A stretch of DNA of 64,000 nucleotides from Ga0077555 sp964500805 (GTDB lineage Bacteria; Pseudomonadota; Alphaproteobacteria; Rhizobiales; Hyphomicrobiaceae): the NCBI GenBank assembly GCA_964500805.1, contig CAZCQH010000001.1, forward strand, positions 1-64,000. Direction: 5' to 3'. Below the pieces are notes generated by a model, which was not told the origin of the DNA, made no database searches, and was given only the letters and a program-made list of their open reading frames with translations. This document shows, in pieces, positions 59,341 to 64,000 of the stretch; position 1 is the stretch's first letter, and each line of letters opens with the position of its first letter. Both the position numbers and the translations under genes were made by a program.

Positions 59341-60390
59341 ATGCTACAAGAGTTGGAATTCGTCTCGACGCTGGTGGTCAGCGGCATGGCCATCGGGCTG
59401 ATGTATGCGTTGATCGCTCTCGGCTTCGTGCTGGTCTACAAGGCGACGGACGCGATCAATTTCGCGCAAGGCGAGTTCGTGATGCTCGCTGCCTACTTCG
59501 CCTCGGTGACGATGGCGACGGGCTTGCCGCCGGCCATGGCGCTGATACTTGCGGTTGTCATCGCAGTCGTGGGCATGATTTTCTTCAGCTTCGGTCTCGA
59601 GCGTTCGGTCTTGCGGCCTTTGCTCGGCCGGCCCGTGGTTGCCGTCATCATGGCGACGATCGGGCTTGCCGCCATCCTGCGCGGCCTGCCGCCAATCGCA
59701 TCGACACGACTGTTGCTGATCGTTGGGTTCATCGTGGCAGCGGGCCTCATCCTTTGGCGGCTCCTCTCCCGCCGGCAGCTTGGCACCGGCTACTGGGTCG
59801 CGGCTGCGCTGACTGGGATCGGTATGTTTCTCCCGTCGATCCAGATCGGCGCCACAACCAAGACGATCCCACTACCTCTGCCCGAGTCACCGTTCGTGCT
59901 CGGCCCGATTTTCATCACCCCGATCCAGGTGCTGGGCGTCGCAGTGACGGCAGTCTGCCTGCTGGCCTTCTCGTGGTTCTTCACCAAAAGCCGCATGGGC
60001 GTTGCCATGCGCGCGGTCGCCGACAATCAGCAGGTCGCCATGGCCATGGGGATCAACGTCGAGCGATACTTTGCGATCGCCTGGGCCATGGCCGGCATCG
60101 TGGCGGCACTCGGCGGCATTGTGTGGGGCAGCATGCTGGGGGTGGACACGCAGCTGGCGCTGGTCGGACTCAAGGTGTTTCCCGTGGTCATTCTGGGCGG
60201 CCTCGACTCGATCATCGGCTGCGTCATCGGCGGCCTCATCGTCGGCGTCGTCGAGAGCCTGGCTGCCGGCTATCTCGACCCTTATGTCGGCGGCGGTACG
60301 AAGGATTTCGCTCCCTATGTGCTGATGATCATCGCTCTGATGTTCAAGCCTTACGGACTTTTTGGCAAACGCAAGATCGAGCGCATCTGA
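59341..60390 (+). CDS. HAAT ABC transporter permease (LivH-like)
   Basis: 349-residue inner-membrane permease. Characteristic LivH start: SGMAIGLMYALIALGFVLVYKATDAINFAQGEFVMLAAY, then the SFGLERSVLRPLLGRP loop and GMGINVERYFAIAWAMAGIVAALGGIVWG (EAA-like region). Eight or nine predicted helices. Slightly longer than E. coli LivH because of an insertion with two extra helices around residues 125-165. Follows the ligase by 10 nt. Confidence 0.93.
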   Translation: MLQELEFVSTLVVSGMAIGLMYALIALGFVLVYKATDAINFAQGEFVMLAAYFASVTMATGLPPAMALILAVVIAVVGMIFFSFGLERSVLRPLLGRPVVAVIMATIGLAAILRGLPPIASTRLLLIVGFIVAAGLILWRLLSRRQLGTGYWVAAALTGIGMFLPSIQIGATTKTIPLPLPESPFVLGPIFITPIQVLGVAVTAVCLLAFSWFFTKSRMGVAMRAVADNQQVAMAMGINVERYFAIAWAMAGIVAALGGIVWGSMLGVDTQLALVGLKVFPVVILGGLDSIIGCVIGGLIVGVVESLAAGYLDPYVGGGTKDFAPYVLMIIALMFKPYGLFGKRKIERI

Positions 60391-60423
60391 CGCTCAACGC
60401 CATTCATCAGGGGATCTGATCCA

Positions 60424-61491
60424 GTGTTCCATCGCGAAGCCGGCACGTTCAAGACCACCTACGCCGACGACATGGCGCTCTTTCCGCTGCCGATTACGCG
60501 CTTCACGGCGGCGTTTCTGCTGCTCCTGTTCGTCGCGATCGTGCCGATGGCACTGCACGAGTACTACCTCTCGATCTTCAACCTGATCTTCATCGCCACC
60601 GTCGGCGCGCTCGGGCTGAACATCCTTGTCGGTTACACAGGGCAAATATCGATTGGACACGCGGCCTTCATGTCGGTCGGTGCCTATACGGCCGCCAATC
60701 TCGCAACCAAACTCGACCTTCCCTTCTGGATCACGCTGCCAGCGGGCGGGCTGATGGCGGCATTCATCGGGATCATAGTCGGCATCCCGAGCCTGCGCAT
60801 CAAAGGCACCTATCTCGCCATCGCGACGCTCGCGAGCCAATTGATCATCGAGTGGATCATCAATCACACGCCTGCCATATCGGGAGGTGCTGCCGCCTCC
60901 ATCGAGGTGCCGCGCCCATCTCTCTTCGGCTACGATCTCAAATCCCAAAAAGCTCTTTACTACTTCACGCTGTTCTTCGCCGTGGTGGCGATCATCGCGA
61001 CAATGAATTTGGTCCGCAGCCGATTGGGCCGTGCCTTCGTTGCCATTCGCGACCAGGACATTGCGGCCGAGATCATCGGAATCAACATCTTCAAGTACAA
61101 GCTGGTGGCATTCGCGATCTCGTCGTTCTACGCGGGCGTGTGTGGCGTGCTCTACACCTACTATTTCGGCATCGCCAACTACGAGGCCTTCCAGATCGTC
61201 GTCTCGATCGATTACCTGGCAATGGTCATCATCGGTGGACTTGGCTCCGTGCTCGGATCGGTCCTCGGCGCCGTGTTCGTCACCGCGCTTCCTGTCGTGA
61301 TACGGCTTTTGGTCGAGACGTTCGGCGGCTATATTTGGGATACGGCGCAGCTCTCGGCCATCGCTGCAAGTCTGCGTCTCGTGATTTTCGGGTTGCTCAT
61401 CATCTTCTTCCTCGTGGTGGAGCCTGAAGGGCTGGCGCGGCTCTGGCGTAACATCCGGAATTACTTCCGCACCTGGCCTTTCTCCTACTGA
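60424..61491 (+). CDS. HAAT ABC transporter permease (LivM-like)
   Basis: 355-residue permease partner of LivH. Motif LGLNILVGYTGQISIGHAAFMSVGAYTAA (residues about 60-88), GIPSLRIKGTYLAIATLASQLI, and the coupling region SRLGRAFVAIRDQDIAAEIIGIN, matching LivM. GTG start at 60424 with GGGGATC upstream. Gap of 33 bp after livH. With LivH it forms the membrane channel. Confidence 0.93.
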   Translation: MFHREAGTFKTTYADDMALFPLPITRFTAAFLLLLFVAIVPMALHEYYLSIFNLIFIATVGALGLNILVGYTGQISIGHAAFMSVGAYTAANLATKLDLPFWITLPAGGLMAAFIGIIVGIPSLRIKGTYLAIATLASQLIIEWIINHTPAISGGAAASIEVPRPSLFGYDLKSQKALYYFTLFFAVVAIIATMNLVRSRLGRAFVAIRDQDIAAEIIGINIFKYKLVAFAISSFYAGVCGVLYTYYFGIANYEAFQIVVSIDYLAMVIIGGLGSVLGSVLGAVFVTALPVVIRLLVETFGGYIWDTAQLSAIAASLRLVIFGLLIIFFLVVEPEGLARLWRNIRNYFRTWPFSY

Positions 61492-61540
61492 CGGGAAGGC
61501 TTGAATGAGAATCGGCAGTCAATCAAAGGGAGTGAACAAG

Positions 61541-62782
61541 ATGCTGAAAACCGGATTGAGATCAGGCATTGCAGCCGCTGCACTTGCCATGTCGGCCGGC
61601 CTCGCGGCCGCGCAAGACAAGGAAGTGCTGATTGGCATGCAGTGCGACCGGACCGGACCGACACAAATCACCGGCACGACGCTTTGCCCGGCCTATCACG
61701 ACTACGTGTCGCTCATTAACAGCAAGGGCGGGATCGAAGGCTTCAAAGTGAAGGTCTTGGAAATCGACCACGAGTATAAAGTGCCGCCGGCCATGGAAGC
61801 ACATGAGCGTTTCAAGAAGGAAGGCGCGATCTTCCACTCGGTTTACGGCACGCCCCAGATCGCAGCGCTGATCAAGAAGCTCGAGGAAGACAAGATGGCA
61901 GCGACATCGCCCGGCTTCGGCTCGGCCGCAGCTGCCGACGGCAAGCGCTATCCCTGGATCTTCCCGATCGCAGCCACCTACTGGTCGCAAGCAGCCGTAG
62001 CAGCCGACTTCGTCAAAAAGCAGCTCGGCGGCGACCTCAAGGGCAAGAAGATCGCCTACATGTTCTTCGATAACCCGGCCGGCCGCGAGCCGATCGGCGT
62101 TCTCGAGGATATCGCCAAGCGTGAGGGCTTCGAGCTGCGTACCTTCGGCGTGCCGTCACCCGGCATCGAGATGGCCGCACAAGTGCTCGACGTCACGGGC
62201 CGTTTCCGTCCCGACTTCGTGATGCTCGGACTGTTCGGCCGCGCTCCTGCTGTCGCGCTGAAGGAGCTTAAGGGCAAGGGATATCCGCTGAACAAGGTCA
62301 TCGGGTTCGTGTGGGCTGTGTCTGAAGCCGACATCGCGGCCGCCGGCGGCATGGGCTTCGCCGAGGGCTACTACACCCTGCAGTACACCGGCATCGGCAA
62401 GGATCATCAGGTCCTGAAGGACATCGAGGAGATGTACAAGAAGGAAGGCAAGCCGGTGCCGAAGGAGATGGATACCACTGTGCTTTATAACCGTGGCGTC
62501 TATCAGGCGGCGGTTCAGATCGAAGCGATCCGTCTGGCGATCAAGGCTAAGGGCGGCCAGAAGCCGACACCGTCCGACGTCCGCGATGGTTTTGAGAAGA
62601 TCGAGAAGGTGCCGGTTGGCGATCTCGCGCCTCCGCTCAAGATCACGGCCGAGGATCACGAGGGTGGTGGCTGGGTCCAGGTGTGGCAGGTCAAGGGCGG
62701 CAAGTACGTCAAGGCCTCCGAGTGGACGCAGGCCTACCGCGACATCATCAAGAAGCACACCGAGGAAGACGCGAAGAAGTAA
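61541..62782 (+). CDS. HAAT ABC transporter substrate-binding protein
   Basis: 413-residue periplasmic type I binding protein with Sec signal (MLKTGLRSGIAAAALAMSAG then LAAAQ). The mature start is DKEVLIGMQCDRTGPTQITG, followed by INSKGGIEGFKVKVLEIDHEYKVPPAMEAHERF; the sequence is LivK/amide-binding-like. Start at the ATG at 61541 with AGGGAGTG upstream; the earlier ATG lacks a signal peptide at its end. A hairpin follows (62796-62821), which may raise its mRNA level over the rest of the operon. Ligand unknown. Confidence 0.92.
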   Translation: MLKTGLRSGIAAAALAMSAGLAAAQDKEVLIGMQCDRTGPTQITGTTLCPAYHDYVSLINSKGGIEGFKVKVLEIDHEYKVPPAMEAHERFKKEGAIFHSVYGTPQIAALIKKLEEDKMAATSPGFGSAAAADGKRYPWIFPIAATYWSQAAVAADFVKKQLGGDLKGKKIAYMFFDNPAGREPIGVLEDIAKREGFELRTFGVPSPGIEMAAQVLDVTGRFRPDFVMLGLFGRAPAVALKELKGKGYPLNKVIGFVWAVSEADIAAAGGMGFAEGYYTLQYTGIGKDHQVLKDIEEMYKKEGKPVPKEMDTTVLYNRGVYQAAVQIEAIRLAIKAKGGQKPTPSDVRDGFEKIEKVPVGDLAPPLKITAEDHEGGGWVQVWQVKGGKYVKASEWTQAYRDIIKKHTEEDAKK

Positions 62783-62795
62783 TCGTGCCATCAGG

Positions 62796-62821
62796 GCGGC
62801 GGCCGGATTGTCGGTCGCCGC
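62796..62821 (+). terminator. intra-operon hairpin after binding-protein gene
   Basis: GCGGCGGCC (62796-62804) pairs with GGTCGCCGC (62813-62821) with one G-T pair, loop 8 nt. No T-run. Hairpins after binding-protein genes often protect the upstream mRNA. Confidence 0.45.
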
Positions 62822-62849
62822 TCCCCTCTTGCCGGCAAGCGAGCCCCTC

Positions 62850-63707
62850 ATGACGACGATGTCGAATTTGGCCCCGGTTGTCAGTGCGCCTGACACGACG
62901 GCATCCCAACCAATGCTTGCCATCAATAATATCGAGGTCGTCTACGACAGCGTCGTGCTTGTCCTCAAAGGCGTCTCACTGCAAGTCAACCACGGCTCGA
63001 TCACGACGTTGCTCGGCGCTAACGGGGCCGGCAAGTCGACAACGCTCAAGGCGATCTCTGGAATTCTGTTCACCGAGCGCGGCGATATCACCAAAGGCTC
63101 GATCATGCTCGAAGGCCGGCCCATCCACGGCAGCCGGCCCTTCAACGTGACGGGTTTGGGCATTGCGCAAGTCTTCGAAGGCCGGCGTGTGTTCGAGAGC
63201 CTGACGTGCGAAGAAAACCTCGTCGCCGGTGCTCACATCCAAACAGACACCAACAAGATCAACGAAGGAATCGAGCGCGTTTTCACCTATTTCCCGCGCA
63301 TCCGAGAGCGGCGTAACCAGCTGGCGGGTTATCTTTCGGGCGGCGAGCAGCAAATGCTGGTGATCGGCCGTGCACTGATGTCGAACCCGAAGGTCTTGCT
63401 GCTCGACGAGCCGTCACTCGGACTGGCGCCAATGCTGGTCGAGGAAATTTTTGGCACCGTGCAGCGGTTGGTCAAGCAGGAAAGGCTATCAGTGCTGCTC
63501 GTCGAGCAGAACGCCACGCTTGCGCTTGGCATTGCCGACCACGGCTACGTCATGGAGAACGGACGGATCGTCCTCGAGGGTACGGGCGATAAGCTGCGCG
63601 CCAACTCCGACATCCGCGAGTTCTACCTGGGCCTCAATGAAGGCGGCACGCGGAAGTCCTACAAGGACGTGAAGCACTACAAGCGCCGCAAGCGCTGGCT
63701 GTCGTAG
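62850..63707 (+). CDS. HAAT ABC transporter ATPase (LivF-like)
   Basis: 285-residue second ATPase. Motifs: Walker A GANGAGKST (about residue 55), signature LSGGEQQMLVIGRALM, Walker B VLLLDEPSLGL, and LLVEQNATLAL with the usual Glu-Gln in LivF. The C-terminal tail KSYKDVKHYKRRKRWLS is unusually long and basic for LivF. Last gene of the operon, 67 bp after the binding-protein stop. Start at 62850 or 62859; the earlier ATG is listed. Confidence 0.93.
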   Translation: MTTMSNLAPVVSAPDTTASQPMLAINNIEVVYDSVVLVLKGVSLQVNHGSITTLLGANGAGKSTTLKAISGILFTERGDITKGSIMLEGRPIHGSRPFNVTGLGIAQVFEGRRVFESLTCEENLVAGAHIQTDTNKINEGIERVFTYFPRIRERRNQLAGYLSGGEQQMLVIGRALMSNPKVLLLDEPSLGLAPMLVEEIFGTVQRLVKQERLSVLLVEQNATLALGIADHGYVMENGRIVLEGTGDKLRANSDIREFYLGLNEGGTRKSYKDVKHYKRRKRWLS

Positions 63708-63920
63708 CTGATCGCTCTTTCGCGACCCCAGCCGTCGCTCGGGTGGCCGGCAACGTGCCGATTTGTCTCGCACTTGCAAAATCCACCCAGCCATGGCATG
63801 TGACGGCTATGCTTAAAGGTTGGCTCCTGCGGCAGGCCGGTCTGTGTGGTCTCCCCTCATTGTTGCTAGCTCGCGAAGCCGCGCCAGACAAAACGGCGTC
63901 CAGAAAAGGAACAGTGCTCC

Positions 63921-64000
63921 ATGGCTCGGGTTACCGTCGAAGATTGCGTTGACAAAGTCTCCAACCGCTTCGAGCTGATCCTGCTGGCAGCGCACCGCGC
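63921..64000 (+). CDS. rpoZ: RNA polymerase omega subunit, 5' part (runs off window)
   Basis: The ATG at 63921 opens ARVTVEDCVDKVSNRFELIL, the invariant alphaproteobacterial omega N-terminus (about 26 residues in the window). Omega helps assemble RNA polymerase and, in many species, binds ppGpp. Preceded by a 213-bp gap from livF, so it has its own promoter. AAGGAAC serves as RBS. Confidence 0.93.
   Translation, partial: MARVTVEDCVDKVSNRFELILLAAHR

Overview
The window looks like a chromosomal segment of a high-GC alphaproteobacterium, most likely of the order Hyphomicrobiales (Rhizobiales). The grounds are the tandem IalB-family periplasmic proteins, HspQ, a DUF2171 and a DUF2892 protein, strong GC3 codon bias, alphaproteobacterial housekeeping genes (asd, trpD, rpsD, rpoZ) and several HAAT-type (branched-chain amino acid family) transport genes. 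The genus is inference. I see no prophage, intact insertion sequence, CRISPR array or rRNA operon.

Layout. (1) 0-5 kb: 5' part of asd (minus strand); a PIN-toxin/HTH-antitoxin pair whose toxin is frameshifted; two tandem IalB paralogues closed by a terminator; hspQ with a possibly leaderless promoter; a frameshifted DUF3147 membrane-protein gene. (2) 5-18.7 kb: trpD, a PuuE-like deacetylase, an MsbA-type ABC exporter, a PcaB-like lyase, a ClpP-fold periplasmic protein, a maleate isomerase-like protein, a YpfJ-type metalloprotease, small stress or metabolic genes, a dihaem cytochrome c and a MetE-like protein. (3) 18.7-25.5 kb: an AT-rich promoter island, two tandem metallo-beta-lactamase-fold hydrolases, an MFS transporter, a FadL-type outer membrane channel and rpsD with a leader hairpin. 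(4) 25.8-46.3 kb: a catabolic stretch with pxpB/pxpC, a patatin lipoprotein, a D-aminoacylase-like amidohydrolase, an SDR, cupins, an HpcH/HpaI aldolase, two flavin-dependent LLM monooxygenases, a TMADH-like flavoprotein, a ThDP enzyme, VOC proteins and an NTF2-GNAT-nitrilase operon. (5) 46.3-56.2 kb: a CAU-anticodon tRNA, a Tat-exported solute-binding protein, a lipocalin-like protein, an alpha/beta hydrolase, and an acyl-CoA module (two acyl-CoA dehydrogenases, an ADP-forming acyl-CoA synthetase, a crotonase-fold protein), then an enolase-superfamily protein. (6) 56.5-64 kb: a six-gene operon livG, acyl-CoA ligase, livH, livM, binding protein, livF, then the start of rpoZ.

How the genes may work together: the last operon is a complete importer with a built-in acyl-CoA ligase, which suggests uptake followed by CoA activation of an organic acid. 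The 49-55 kb module has the enzyme types for activating and dehydrogenating acyl-CoAs. Substrates cannot be read from sequence. I found no clear new defence or mobile system. The most distinctive features are several unrelated intergenic repeat families (14.6, 50.5, 51.8 and 54.1 kb), two apparent frameshifts in the first 5 kb, a single-base C-terminal truncation of a lipocalin gene, and a crotonase-fold protein lacking both hydratase glutamates.
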